64,000 nt of DNA from Cercophora sp. LCS_1 (GCA_036250225.1 JAPZLL010000039.1:292382-356381), one strand, 5' to 3'; counted from the stretch's first letter, positions 46,531 to 59,386 are shown. Numbers and translations are program-made. Notes: generated by a model from the letters alone, not told the origin.

Positions 46531-49500
46531 TTATACTTCTGGCAGATACTGCTCTCTCAGCTGCCGCTTCCATTCCTCGATCGTAACCCAGGCCTGTCTC
46601 TCCTCACCCTCCTTAAGGGGTAACAAAACAGAGTTTTTTGGAATGCCCTCTGCGGCGCCAGGTGTCCAGGCCGGCAACAAGATAAACTCGTGGTGTTTCA
46701 AACAGAGAATGCTCTTGTCAAGGACGAGTTGATCCTGTTGTAAGAGTTGATAGCACTCCTCGTCGAACTGGGTCAGTCCGACGCAGTCCATACAGGTATA
46801 CAGCGGTACGTCAACACAGAAATACTGCCTCCCGCAGCCGTCGCAGAAGATGCGGCGGTAGGGTGGGCTAGGTTGATTGGGATCAGGATAGAGCGCCGCT
46901 GATGTAGACGATGTTTCAGAAGCCGTGCCATCCCGCTCTAGTTGTGGCTCTTCTTCTGGTTCGAGTTCCACATCCGATGTGTTCGCCTCCGGTGTGTTCA
47001 GCTCTGGAAGTTCCGTGTGAGTCGTGACGACTTCCAGACCGCCTTTAGTCATTGTGTCCTTGATACTGGGGGTTTGGAGTGGTGACGAGGGGACCGAAGG
47101 ATCGTCGACCGCGAGAACCGGTAAAGACGTGGTGTCGTTGTTATCTTCAATACCAACGTCCGTCGGAGCAGCTTCCGCCACGGCTTCCTCTTTTGAATCG
47201 CTGTCATCGTTGGCAACAATGGCACTCCCATCTCCATCTCCCACATTTTCAGAGTCGAACGTCTCTAGACCTTGTGAGGCAACCCATCCATCCCATTTGG
47301 CCCTCTCCTGGTCACTCAATCGATTTCTCCCGTTCCAACAAATGCGAGTGTTTCCAATGTCCCCAAGCGTTGTCACGAGGCGGGCCAGAATCCAGAACGC
47401 ATGATCGTCGTTATCTTCATCGTCGTCCGAAAGTAGCTCGATAACCATCCGCAGCATCCGTTGAATCTCCACCCGCGCCTTGACTGTCCAGAGACAACGT
47501 TGCAGATCATTCTCGTTCATAAGACGCTTCGTGTAATACCGGATGAGAGAACAAGTGGCTACGATGTTATACGATGTCCCGTCTTCATCATCCTCGAGAA
47601 GTCCTGCGAGCAGGTCGCCTGTTGAATCCAAAAGTTCCTGAGCTGTGCCAGGCGCAAAGGCCCTCTCCAGATAGATTCTGGCGAGCCAATCGCGAACTCT
47701 TATGATTTTTTCTCGTGGCAGGGAGGTGATAGGCCGTAGTCTAGCTGCCGAGATCGCCTCAGCGCGAACGGATATGACTTTGTCGATAACTTTGCCCCCA
47801 TACATGTTGCTCGCCGCTTCGGATAAGGTCCTCGCGTATGCATCTTGCAGTTCAAAGCGGAAGCCCCTAACCTTGTCGTTATCCGCTTCGGCGCTGGCAT
47901 CCAGGTTGGCAGTCGTGAGAGCAAAGAATGTCTCGACAATAGTCCACTTCCCGGTTTCGTTGGCGGCTTTCGCGAGTATCGAGGACATCTCCTCAGCCCC
48001 CGGCGCGTACAAGAATCCATAAATGACATCATCAAAGAACGGTGCCCAAATCGAGTTGGTTTCGTTGAGTACGTTCAAGAACTCCATGATGAAGTTCGAT
48101 CCCTTACGGCCGCTGTAAAGCTGGACGGTTGTTGCATACCGATCAAATCCAACAACATCATAGGAAAGCGACTCCCGGTGGGTCTTAGCAGCAAGTTCGT
48201 CGTCGTTGCCGATTCTCCAAAGCCTATCGCCAAGTCTCCATGTGATGCGCGCAAGAAGACTGCTGTGAGCAGGATTCTCCCTCCAAGAAGGGTCCTTGGC
48301 CATGTGTTCCTCAATCTCGGCCTTGGCCTGGGAACACAGTTCCACAACTTCTTCGTTGCTTGAGTCATCAAGACTGCCAATGACAGTCACAGCAACCCAA
48401 TTCTGCGGGTTCAGACGGAGCGCCGTCTCTGCGCGCACACGAGGATTCATTGACGGCTCAACTTCGCCAGCAATTCCCTGCTCAGCGGATACCATCATGA
48501 GGTTGATGGCCATGTTCGCTTCCCATTGGGACTCCAGTCTGGAGCCTTCGACGGCTTTCTTCAGCGTAGCTGCAGCCCAAGACTCGATCTGTTTGACTTC
48601 TTCCGCTGTGATCACAGGATCCTCAAACTTGCTGCCCGCTTCGGAGTTCTCGGCCAGGTAGTCTTTTGCCTCGTTTGGCATCTGAGAGGACTTGGCTGGG
48701 TCCAACTAGTGATGGGCACGTCATTAACACATATTGAAGATTGGTAAATCCACGAGTGCATTCAAGAAAACAATGAGGATGACAACGTACCCGGGCCAAG
48801 TAGCCTCGCAAAAAATAAAATGCAGCTCGATTTTCTCGGTAGCTCCTCAGGGTTCCATAGAATATATGGTGAGCCAAGTGCTTTGCCGCGTGCTCGAGAA
48901 GAATTTCGTGGAGATTTGCCGATGGGGTAGCGATGCTAGTCACGAGTGCTTGGCCGGGCTGGCCATGAATTTGACTGGAGACTGTTGGGTCCTTGAGCCA
49001 ACGAGCGACCTCGGTTACGCCGGACATTGAGTATACCCATTCACACCGTGCTTCTCGCAGGTATTTGTATTCATTGGCTCGGTAGGTGACCTCGCTAGCC
49101 TGAATGTCAGTGGCCCAGAACATGGCATCGATACCGCCCTCCTCGGTAAGGAGCCTGATGAGAAGGGGCCCAGCCTGCGCTTTCAGCTCTGCATCCGCAA
49201 TGACCAAGTCAACTCCTTTGAGATGCTCAAGCAGCCAATATGTTGCGTATTGGTGGAGCTCCGTGTTCAGCTTTAGCTCTGTGTCTGTTAGTAATACCAA
49301 GCAAGCGATGGCTATGCGGAGGTGGCTGTTGCGGGTGTCCCGATGAATGCGATCTTGCTGGCGGTTGGTGATCTTGGTATCGAGAAAACCATCAACCTCC
49401 AACCGTTGGTAGAGGTCCTCTGGGCAGACATTACGCAAGAAGTGACGGATTATGTCCACTTCAGCTTTCTGAACCACAGGCGGACCAGTCGAACTAGCAG

Positions 49501-51726
49501 TCGTGTCGCCACGGTTGTTGTCTCCCAGATCGGGGACACGCTCAAGGACTTCTGGAGTGCGAAAATCGACAACACCAGACTCTTCAACACGAAATATTGG
49601 ATATTTCTCGGCAATCTTCTGGCGGAGAGGGAGCAAGGAGACGGATAACGTCGCTTGGGTGCCAGGAATGGGAGGGGGAGAGGGGTTGTCGTCAAGGGTT
49701 GACGAGCTCGCGCGCCGGGCAAGTGCTGCGGAGGAGGTTTGCCGGTGCTTCATAGCGGTAAGCTTCTCCAGGTCGTCGACCGAGAACCACCAGCGCCCCG
49801 TGTCGACCCAAAGGATCATCTCATTGATCTCACGGATTTCTTTCGGCGTTCTTGAACTGTTGAGCTCCCGGATCTCAGCATCGATCTGATCTGATCGTGT
49901 CTTTGCTGCGTCAGCCAGGACTTCTTCAATGTCTTCAACAAGGTCGACCTTGGCCAGTGTATTCAAAGCCAGGTTGATCTTGAAAAAGTCGCCCTCACAC
50001 TTGCTCCGAAGTTCTTCCAGGATGCGGTCTCTCCATCCCGCGATTCCAGGTCGGATTGGGTCTTTCAGCGTTGCCATGCCATCCATCTTATGGGTGATAT
50101 ACCGTGCAACATCGTCCAGATTCCAGTCTGAAATGCGAATAACGTTGAAAGCAAGGCCCTCGGCCTGAGAGAACCAGTCATTGGTGATTCGCGGCGCTGT
50201 GGTGATGAGCACGCGCGGCGTCTTCCCATCCGTCAAAGCAGAAAAGCTCTTGAGCAGCGGAAGCACTTCGTGGACATCCTCGTCCCGGTCAAGTCCGTCA
50301 ATCAGGATGAAGAATGTCGTGGCGGCATTCAACCGCTCTTTGTTGTCGAGGAACAGCTGCTTCCAATGATCGAGTGATCCGTCAAAGTCGGTGGCTCTTT
50401 CGGCAATCTGCGCCGCAGATTTCGTCATGGCTTCGAATGCCGTCGATAGCTGCCAGAGGCAGTTTCGTGATGCCACCTCCAAAAACTGGCTTGCGCTTGT
50501 GCCTTCGCCGTCTCGTTTTCGCCGATCCGATTCCGAGATGTAATACGCAAAGACTGCCCTCGATGTCGCTGGTCCGTTCTGACTCTGTTTGCGCAAGTTC
50601 CGTAGAATGTTTAGGAGCAAGGATGTCCGTCCAGACCCGTTGTGCCCTTCAAGGACGAGGATGGGTTTCTCAGGTGCAACGGCGCCAGACCAGTTCATGA
50701 AGTTCGCGTTGGTCAAAATCCAGTCGCCTGTGTCCGGAACAAGATTATTTTTGCGAGCGTCAAAACTTCGCTGCCAGTACGGGATCGGTTCTCCGTCTTG
50801 ACCTATTGCTGAGGCGGGAAAGCCCAAGGCCCTGACGATCGTCCGCCGCCACTTCTTAACCTCGTCATCCTTCTTCTGTTCCTTTTGGCCATCTAGAATG
50901 AGCTTGATATCTCCCGCGCTATCGCTAACGATCTTGAACGTCTGGGCACCGATCAGCAGAGTTTCCTTCTTGTTGAGTTGATCCATCATCTTCAAAATCT
51001 CATCAATGCGGCTATCCTTCAAGAACAGCTGTCTTGTGAAAGCCATGAGACGGACGTGTTTCCTCCGCAGTCGAATGGCGCAGTCGCAGACTTCCACAAA
51101 CAACTGCAGGTTCTGGCAGGCAAGCCGCATGAGCTTGTTATCCAGTTTAGAGCGGTAATATATGTAGCGCTCCAGGAACTCGGAACATCTGGTCACGAGC
51201 TCTTCGAGGTTTTCAAACATGCCTTCGTAGTCCTGCCAGGCTTGAATGACGGCGGCGAAGGCATTGAAGCAGACTTCCGACGGGCCACCTAGAACCTGTG
51301 AATCAGGGAGTTAGCAGCTATTCATCCAGAGGGTGTACGAAGTTGGAGGCCATGTACGTTGGAAACTGTTGTAGCGACAATGCCGCCAATGGTCTGAACA
51401 CACTGAAGAGTCTTGTCGACTGCACTTCGACATTTCTCGTACTTGTCGGCCTTCTTTTCGTCCGATGACTTGGCAGCTGTCAGAAGGGCGAGAACAGATT
51501 CGATGCTGAGCTCCTTGTTGACCTTTTGCGCGTTGCCGCCGGTAAGCTGTATGACCTTTTCCTGGACCTGCTTCCAGATATCCTGCAGCTCCTTGCGCTC
51601 TGCTGTTGCAACTGCGGGGTCCGCATTCATCACGACGACGGCACTTCGCGCGCTACCAGCCCCGGCGGTTGCCGCTTCAGAGGCAGCCGTTTTGGGATCG
51701 CGAACCATTTTCGAACCTCTCACCAA
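46531..51726 (-). CDS. Goodbye-domain STAND NTPase with ZZ-like zinc finger
   Basis: Three exons, complement(join(46531..48705,48791..51295,51358..51726)), 1,682 aa; the introns are 85 and 62 nt. Residues about 25-240 match the fungal STAND N-terminal Goodbye domain (LGGPSEVCFNAFAAVIQAWQDYEGMF; LFLKDSRIDEILKMMDQLNKKE). The NTPase core follows, with LVLEGHNGSGRTSLLL and Walker B FFILIDGLD. The invariant Walker A Lys is Arg (R346), so nucleotide hydrolysis may be impaired. A long helical, TPR-like region comes next, then an acidic low-complexity linker. A Cys cluster CDGCGRQYFCVDVP and CMDCVGLTQFDEECYQLL, with KHHEF (about 1567-1615), forms a ZZ-type zinc-finger-like module near the C-terminus. 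Such proteins are NLR-like sensors. It lies in an island with NACHT and HET genes. Confidence 0.83.
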
Positions 51727-53076
51727 TGGTAATAAGCGGGATTTGTTGCGAGATATCTCTGAAGCGATGGCTCAGAGGCGAGAAAACGAAAATTGGACTC
51801 TGTCCGAGGCGCGATGGGAGCCTGGCGCTGATGGTTCCTTCCAGTCCTCAGCCCCTTCTTGGCTGGAGGTTTACCCCGCAATCCCCCTGCCAATCCACCA
51901 ATCAGCGCACACGTCCAAGACACCTTTCGGGCCCTGCTCTGTGTACTTGAAGCCATGAAGGTTTGTTGAGCCGGGAAACCGGTTTTCATTCAGTTTCGCC
52001 GCCGCTTCGCGCAAGTTGGGGATCTTGCAGTGACATCGTGGTCGACGTGGATGCCTGGGCGGTCGATGAGGAGTTGCACGCGAATCAGGTTGCGTGTGAG
52101 ACCGGACGTTGCTATCAGCTTCATATTCCAGGTCTGATGGGGAGCATGGGAGTTTGGGGTTCCCGGGGCGTTCAGAACTGAGCTGAGACCAAGACCACAA
52201 AGTGATGACTGCCCACTCCAAAGTCTCCCCGCACGACGATCACCTGCGAAGTGGCTACCTACCTGAACTAGGTATTGGTTGCCAATCGGCCCTCCCGAAA
52301 CTGCTTCAACTGCAGTATGCATCAGCCCCGGCACCACGCAAAAAGAAAAGAAAAAAAAGGACGGACTTCCTTCGGTGACGATTTCAAGGAATGACGAAGC
52401 CATGCGACTGCACACCAGCAATCACATGTGCTTGGGGGTGCCGAAAAGATGCATGCGGCTAGAAACGTAAGGACAGTGCGAATGTCCAGCGTCGACTCAT
52501 TCGAGATGGAAGCTACGGCCAGCAGATACTTAAGGACAACCTAGCCGGTCAACGTTCGGGTCCCCACGTGACCGGTGAGATGCGATCGGACCAGTTGCGT
52601 TACCGATCATGACGCCACCGCCCCAAGCGCACACCATGTCAGATATAGCCTCCACTAGCCTAGCTAGTGATATCAAGTTTTGGCTCTTGACAGGTTATGA
52701 GCCCGGTTAGAGTATAATTATCCCTCTCAGATCCAGAGGGCGTCAGTTCGAGCATACTCGATCCACCAGCTTCCGGTTTTCATATATCGTCGCATGCACG
52801 CTCATCACAGCGGCCGACGCATCATCATATCATCATCATCACCTGATCTGCTGCACTATCCTATCTAGGCCATCGAGCCAGAGGGCGTGTCAGATATATC
52901 CTCCGCTAGCCTAGCTAATGACATCGATTTTTGGCTCTTGACAAGTGTGCATCAACAAGCCCCCGCAGTACTACTTGGGGCCATTTCTTTCTTCGATTTT
53001 CCAACTCTTCCTCTCTCTCCAAACCATCAGAGATACAGTATACAACGGTTCAAAAAGACCATCCACAAACGAAACG
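51727..53076. other. Intergenic region with a short direct repeat
   Basis: Promoter side of the Goodbye-STAND gene and of the small membrane-protein gene. Holds the duplicated 56-bp segment listed separately and CATCAT-rich simple sequence near 52825. No gene supported. Confidence 0.5.
52637..52943 (+). repeat. Direct repeat, two 56-bp copies 251 bp apart
   Basis: Copy 1 at 52637-52692 and copy 2 at 52888-52943 both run from TGTCAGATATA through CTAGCCTAGCTA to TTTTGGCTCTTGACA. Most of the differences are transitions (A/G, C/T), as expected of an old duplication exposed to repeat-induced mutation. Copy 2 lies in the 5' region of the small membrane-protein gene. Confidence 0.75.
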
Positions 53077-53452
53077 ATGCAGAACCTTCTCTTCGCCAGC
53101 GTCCTCCAGCTCTGCATGGCCGCCCTGGCCTTGGCTGCTCCCATCGCAGACGACATCACGGCCCAGGAGACGGATACTTGGCAGTATGGGGCTAGCGGCG
53201 GGATTATCGGTCTGATCGTGCTCATTCTCGACGTCGTCGTCTTCGGCAAGGATCCCAACCCCTCTCCTGGCGCTCGTTTTGGATACTGATGGTTGTGCAG
53301 TCGATGTCACCAAGTCCGACCGTCCCGCCGTTCACAAGTTGCTCTGGTCGCTCCTCGACTTCCTCTTCCCTCTCGGCGGCCCCGCCATCTACTGGCTGTG
53401 CTCCAACCGTGCCGCGCACAACAACAGCGGTGGTTACGAGGCACTCCCTTAG
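53077..53452 (+). CDS. Small two-TM PLDc_N-like membrane protein, 106 aa
   Basis: Model join(53077..53245,53301..53452). MQNLLFASVLQLCMAALALAAP is a signal peptide or anchor. GASGGIIGLIVLILDVVVF is TM1. After the splice DVTKSDRPAVHKLLWSLLDFLFPLGGPAIYWLCSNRAAHN is the PLDc_N-like signature (KLLW..L.FLFP..G..IYW), well known in small fungal and bacterial membrane proteins of unknown function. No GT donor keeps the frame. A GC donor (TTCG|GCAAGG at 53246) with a TGCAG acceptor at 53300 does, giving a 55-nt GC-AG intron with a CTGAT branch. The C-terminus ends GGYEALP. Confidence 0.8.
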
Positions 53453-56400
53453 AAACACGAAATGCAGCGGCGGTTACGACGGCGGGCTTGCAGCGGATAT
53501 CGCATCATAAATGCGGGGTAATGCGATGTCGGATGGAGTATCATTTTGCACCGCTTACTCTTTGCGACGTTGTTGTTGGCGGGTACCGGGAGTCTGAGGG
53601 GCCAGGAATGCCGGAGTTTCGCGATCGAGGGAATGAGATGCGCCGTTGACAAATTTACGCCGTTATTTCGCCTTGTCACGATAGTACGTTAGTAGTTCAC
53701 TTCAACGATTGGCTCTATCCTCGTCTCTAATCAGTCAGCGGATCGAAGATCCAGTCTCTTTGAAACGCGAAACGGCGAGACAGCTTATTACTTGGCCACA
53801 CGAAACCCTATTCGGGATGAAGCAACTACTTGCAGAGGTCGACGTCATCTTTTGCAGGCCACCACAACAATGTTCTTGGAACTCACCGACTTCAGAGCTC
53901 TCCCAACATCTTGGGCCCGCAATTTGAATCCAGCCTCCACACTCGAGTCGACGAGCTGTTAACCCCAGCTTCACCAAGGGTGGCCTTCTTGAACTCAGTT
54001 ACTCCATGTCGTCATCCATATTGGCAAAATGTGGGAAACCCTCGATACCTCTACCCTGAGCCGCAAGGGCTTCAAGCCTCCACGTCACAGAGCAGAAGTC
54101 AGAACCCTCCGGACAAGACAAACACAAAATGTCTCGACCCCACTAATCATAGTGTGGCCTCGATCACGCATGACCTTCGCCTAAGATGACCAACCGCTGG
54201 TTTCGACGTTTGTCTAGATGCACAGCATCACGCGCTTCTATCCGTCCCCCGGCCGAGAGCACCGCGGCTTTGTGTCTCAGTCCGAGAAACACCGTCTGAG
54301 GTGACAACTGGGACGCGGCGTCGCACATTCATTTGTCGAGACGATGTTGTGCAAGTCAACAAGAGCCGCCCATTTGAGAATTTTAGACGGCCAGCCATGT
54401 CAGCTGAATCGAAGACCATCACGGGGCACCAAGCATAGGGGAAGATAGGTACTGGAGACAAGTAACTGAACAAATGGTATGAATACAGTTCAACCTCCGG
54501 CATTCTTTCTCAATGTCCCAGCCATCAGTTCTTCAGCGGCAGTGCTACAGCCGGTTTTAATATGGAAGAGAATCCGCAGTATCCAACCGGGACGCTACTA
54601 AACATCGCTCGTTATGCCGGGGACAGAGCTGGGCAATGCCGGAGCTTCTACGCTCGGATGTTGTCTCTGAGTGATTATCTTCACTGCCGAGATACAGTCC
54701 GAAACACCTCGCCTCAGAAGCGCACCAACAGCCAAGAATATCGTCAATCGCCTGTCCGTTTGCTTGGCGTCTCCTCTCGGACTCCGAGACCCAGCGTACA
54801 CTCGCGGAGTCACCTTGTGCCAACTACCTACCTACCTTAATCAGCTCTCACTCATACCATGGATTTATACGGCTTTTCTGTCTTTAGGTTGGTCGTAAGC
54901 CAGTACAAAGCTGCCGCAACTACTTTTCCCCCTCCTCAGGATCTGGTCCTGTCTCGCTTTATCACCTCTCTCCGACTGCATATGCACCACGAGTCGACTT
55001 CCCAACCTGGAAAGGCGATAAACACGCTTAGTTGCATGCGTTTCCAGCCGGTCAACAGCCCTCGGTTATACCATGCATCTCGTCCACCCACACCTCTGCA
55101 CGAGCTCGGCCGGCAAAATAGCAAGCGAGGAGACTCGGACAAGACGCCATGGTCTCGGTAATTGCTTGGAGAGAAAATAATCCGTCGGGCATGAAGAGCC
55201 CAGCCCTGCGAGGTGGTGATCCGTTTAACCAGAACACACGCGGAGACGGTCCGTTTTGTATTCGCAAGTCAAAGACGTCATGACGAGACAGGCCAAAGCC
55301 ATCAACACCAGGCCTCAATTTCAGCAACAAACAAAACGACTTATCAACTCAGTGCCTGGGGCCTTCGGTATGATGACTGCACCCTCCGCCGAAACAAATA
55401 TGGGAACAAAAGAGCCGCCGGCGAGCCTCCAATCAGCCAGCACGCTTCAGGGCGGACAGAGGTGACCGCGCCACCCAGGAAGCGACGATATCAGACATGT
55501 TATCACCAGCTGCGCCCCAAAGCGGCAAAAACAAACGATGGTGTGCCAGTGCCACCACGCCTCTCTCGGGCCGCCATCAATGTCCACCCCGCGGGCATCT
55601 ATCTCCTCGCTTCATGACCCGAGTCCCGCATGAATTCCCAAACGGCCTCACCTAGGTCGAGCTTTGTTCTCCTGCACAGCCCAATAGGCGATCCAAAGGT
55701 TCAGCAGAAACGGATCTGCGGCATGTCCCGGTCTGACGGGACGAACGGGTGCTATCCGGCAATATTGCCAGCCGGCAGTGCGCTTACTCGTCTCTCCCTG
55801 GCTTCCCAACTCCTTGTTTCCGTCATCGTCACACAAGAGACCTCGGCTCCATTGCCAAAGAGAGCAACAGGCCGGCTCCGTCGGGATGCTCGTCTCTGTT
55901 ATGTTCCCTCTCAGGAGCCGTGCGCTACAGCAATCTAAATCCTCCGATTGATCACTCGTCCGACGGAAACGACGGAAACGGAAGCTCACCATTCCGAAAA
56001 GATCTTGCCCCCTTCTCTATTATCTGCCCGACGGACATTTAGTTTTCTGATCGACACGCAAATCAGGGGAAACATGGTGGTGTGGCATGTAAAACAACAA
56101 TACATAAGGTAAGCATGCATGTACTCCCGTACCTATTAAATTGACCAGCAACACAGCATCCACAACAACGTGTACCTAAGCAACGGGATCTTGAAGAACG
56201 GGAAACCAAAAAAAAAAAAAAAAAGTACCGTGCAAGAAGCACAAACTCCGGGTTACTAGCGTTACATTGGCCATGCGGCATGCACCACGTCAAAAGGACC
56301 TAAAGTGCTACCTACCTGGCTGATCACCACTCATCACCACCTGCTGTCTCATTATCACGTCCGCCCTCACCTTATCAACCAAAAACCACCCGGTTCCGCT

Positions 56401-57673
56401 CCCGCCTGGCCCGTCTCGTCTCGTCGCACAACATTACCCAACTTACCATCTGACTTCCCAGTCGTGCAATACACAACACCCAGACTCCGGTTCCTTGCCC
56501 GGCGGCCATATATGTACCTATGCACAGCTGACCACCCTCATCGTAAACCCGCGTGTGCCGTTGAACCAACCCGCGCCACGAACCAGCTTAGCCAGGAACT
56601 CCGAGGGAACCAAGATTAACACTGAACGGTTCAACAGGGAAGAAAAAAAAAAAAAAAGCTTACTCGCATGCCCTGTAACCACACATACCTGGTGCCGTGC
56701 TGCCAGTGCGATGACGGCAGCAGCGCAGCAGTAGCAGCGCCTCAAATCCAGTCCATGTGATCTGGGTAAAATCTGACATGAAATCTGAATCTGATCTGAT
56801 CTGATTTATCTGAAATCTGTGGATGAGAACCTTGTTTGGTTGTCAGTCATCCACCCAGTCATCAATATCTATCTAGGTAACACTTTCGAGCAACCTTTTT
56901 GATAGAGTCAACTCGCATGTCGTCTCACCGCACGCCACCACGGGCGAGCCACGGCTTACCACACGCAGGCAGCAGGCAAGGCACCCACCCGGTTCCATGA
57001 CACGGGAGGCAGGCACAGAGGCACATCGACATAGGCAGCCAAGTCGCAACACGGACACACAAACGTGGCGCTACGTTGCATCTTGCAAGAACGGACTTTC
57101 TGGAACGTCCACAACACAACATAAAACACGATATGACAAGATAGCTTACAAAGACGACGTCATGAAATTGAGCCTAGAAGCATATCAAGTATAGGCGAGG
57201 TAGTGTATGGCGTATTACGGTAGCGGATTATCAAAAGGTAAGCTAAGGTCGGTAAAGTTCAACAACGCACTGCCAAACATGATCACCCAACAGGAACAAA
57301 AAACTTTGAGAGGGATGTAATAGTCTTTAGCAATGTTTGATGACCATGTTTAACAACCGAAACTCCCTTGCTGGTAATAATCAAAAAAGGCATTCAAAAA
57401 CGTTAATAGCCCCCTCTTTCCTTCCATAATCCCTTTCCCGCGGAGGTGTGCTGGTACATCCATACCAGAACCCCATGTCAATAAAAAAAAACTCTTGCAT
57501 CGCCGTCTTGTGTATTGTGTCCCTTCCTGACCTTGCAATCAACAGAGACAAAAACCAAGACGCGTCGCCTTCTCTCTTTCTTACTCTCTCATGTGTGTCC
57601 ACAATTACAGTCTACTTCGCCCTGCGCCGCCGACATGAAATAGCTATGCACAGTATTCATCATTAACACCACA
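53453..57673. other. 4.2-kb region without a supported gene
   Basis: ORFs up to about 134 codons occur in all frames without resemblance to known families. The sequence includes A-tracts (about 56207-56224, 56643-56657), TCTGA-type repeats near 56765-56820 and repeated CTAC units near 54825-54838. Part is the 3' flank of the P450 gene. A non-coding transcript cannot be excluded. Confidence 0.5.
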
Positions 57674-59386
57674 TTACCACGTCAACCGAAGCTCCTCCTG
57701 CACGCTGTTGTAGTCTTCCAGAATCTTGGAAGCCCGCTCCTTGCTGCGAGGCTCAAAGTGGAGCTGGAAGGGCAAGGGCTCGAGAATGACGTGCGAGTTG
57801 GTGGCCTGGTCGTCGATGGGGATGAGCTTGCCGGTGCGGGGGTCCGTCTTCTGGCGCGAGTTGAAGGCCCAGAGGGAGGCGGCAGCGAACACAAACGTCT
57901 CGTCGTCGACAATGTTCTGGCCCAGGCATGTGCGGCGGCCCCAGCCGAAAGTGTGCATCGAGTGGCCTTCACGGAAGTTGGGGTAGCGGGTAAGGGGCTC
58001 CTGGAAGGTGGGCCAGCCGGCCTCGAGCCAGCGCTCGGGACGGAAGTTGTCGCCATCGGGATACTTCTCGGGGACACGGTTGATGTTCCTGGGAGTACGT
58101 TAGTGAATACGCGAGATCAACAAGGCGCTTGCACATACCATTCGCAGGCCAGGATGATGGTGCCCTTCTTGATCTCAACGCCGCGGTAGACATCGTCCTG
58201 CTCGGCCTGGTGGGGAACACCAAGCGGAACACCAGATCGCCAGCGGACAGTCTCCTTGAGGCAGGCACGGACGGTAGGGAGGTCGGCGAAGTTGGCCATG
58301 GTGGGCATCTCGTTGCCGCAGACGCGGTCAATCTCCTCCTGGCACTTCTTCTGCCACTCGGGGTGGAGAGCCATGGCCATCTGGAAGAATTTTAAGGGAC
58401 CGCTGATGGTGACGACACCGACAAGGTTGAGGAAACCAATCATGCAGCTGGCAAAAATCTCCTGCTCCTCGGGCTGGTTGACGTTCTCATCGCCCGTCTC
58501 ACGCTTGACCTGCTCAAAGTAGCGGTACGCCCATGTGTCGCTGGGGAGGTCGCCCTTCCTGTAGCGGTCCTTGGCGAGACGAAGGTTGTTGAGCCACCAC
58601 GCGCGCTGCTCTGACTCGCGCTTGATCTCAAAGTTGTACCACGGGTTGATGAACGACGGGAGATACCAGAGGGGCGTCATGGTGTTGGTGATGGGGCCGG
58701 AAACGCTCATGCAATGGAGAGTGGTGTCGGCGCTGTCACCGTTGGCCTTGCCCTGGGTGGCGTCGTCCCAAGCCAGACGCGACATGACACGGCCGCAGTA
58801 CTCGCGAGTGTAGTCGAGGAATCGGGCGGGGTCGAGGAGCATGAGGCCGAGGAAGCGCTTCATCTCCCTCTCGGCGTGTCCGTAGAAGTGGTGCTTGTAG
58901 GCCTCGGCCATGGCGGAGTGAGCCCACTTGCGCTGGTTCTTCCAGATGTCTGCACAATTGCTGTTAGTCTTGACCCGCGACGTCTGAGAAACACCAAAAC
59001 TCACCATGGCGATCCATGAGGGCCGAGTAGGCCGGGCCATCCTTGTGCTTGATCAAGGACCGAATCTGAGGGCGGCCCGAGTAGATGTTGCCGCGCTTGA
59101 CGAGGAGCTCCTCGGCAATCTTCTCGTCCGACACAATGATGAAGGGCTGGCTGAGGGCAAAGGTCTGGTAGATGGGCCCGTGGATGTCGGCCCACTCCTT
59201 AAACTTCAACCACATGGAGAATCGGGGCAGATCATGGACGCGGCCGACGATGGGGAACTGTTGTGGCCCCGGGAACTTGGCCCCGGCGCCCTTTGGTGTT
59301 TTGCTCCATGACAGGAACTTGCTTACTGCTGAGAAGAGAAGGGAAGGGATGGCGATGTAGAGGAGGATGAGAGCGAACCCCTCCAT
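57674..59386 (-). CDS. Cytochrome P450 monooxygenase, 535 aa
   Basis: Three exons, complement(join(57674..58088,58139..58949,59005..59386)), with introns of 55 and 50 nt. The N-terminal anchor ALILLYIAIPSLLFSAVSKF is followed by FPGPQQFPIVGRVHDLP. Heme and structure motifs are KETVRW (ExxR), FRPERWLE, and TFGWGRRTCLG with axial Cys at about residue 452. The I-helix segment reads GFLNLVGVVTISGPLKFF: the usual acidic residue of the (A/G)Gx(D/E)T oxygen-activation motif is Val, while the Thr is kept. This may be a subfamily trait. The protein is otherwise complete, an ER-bound oxygenase of unknown substrate. No biosynthetic partner lies within the window on either side, so it may act alone or in a catabolic route. 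Confidence 0.9.

Noticed and set aside
52701..52760. tRNA-like fold with GAGTAT/ATACTC and CCCTCT/AGAGGG stems and a GTTCGAG loop
   Set aside because: The T arm does not pair, the base before the putative anticodon is A instead of T, and there is no proper acceptor stem; probably a chance hairpin.
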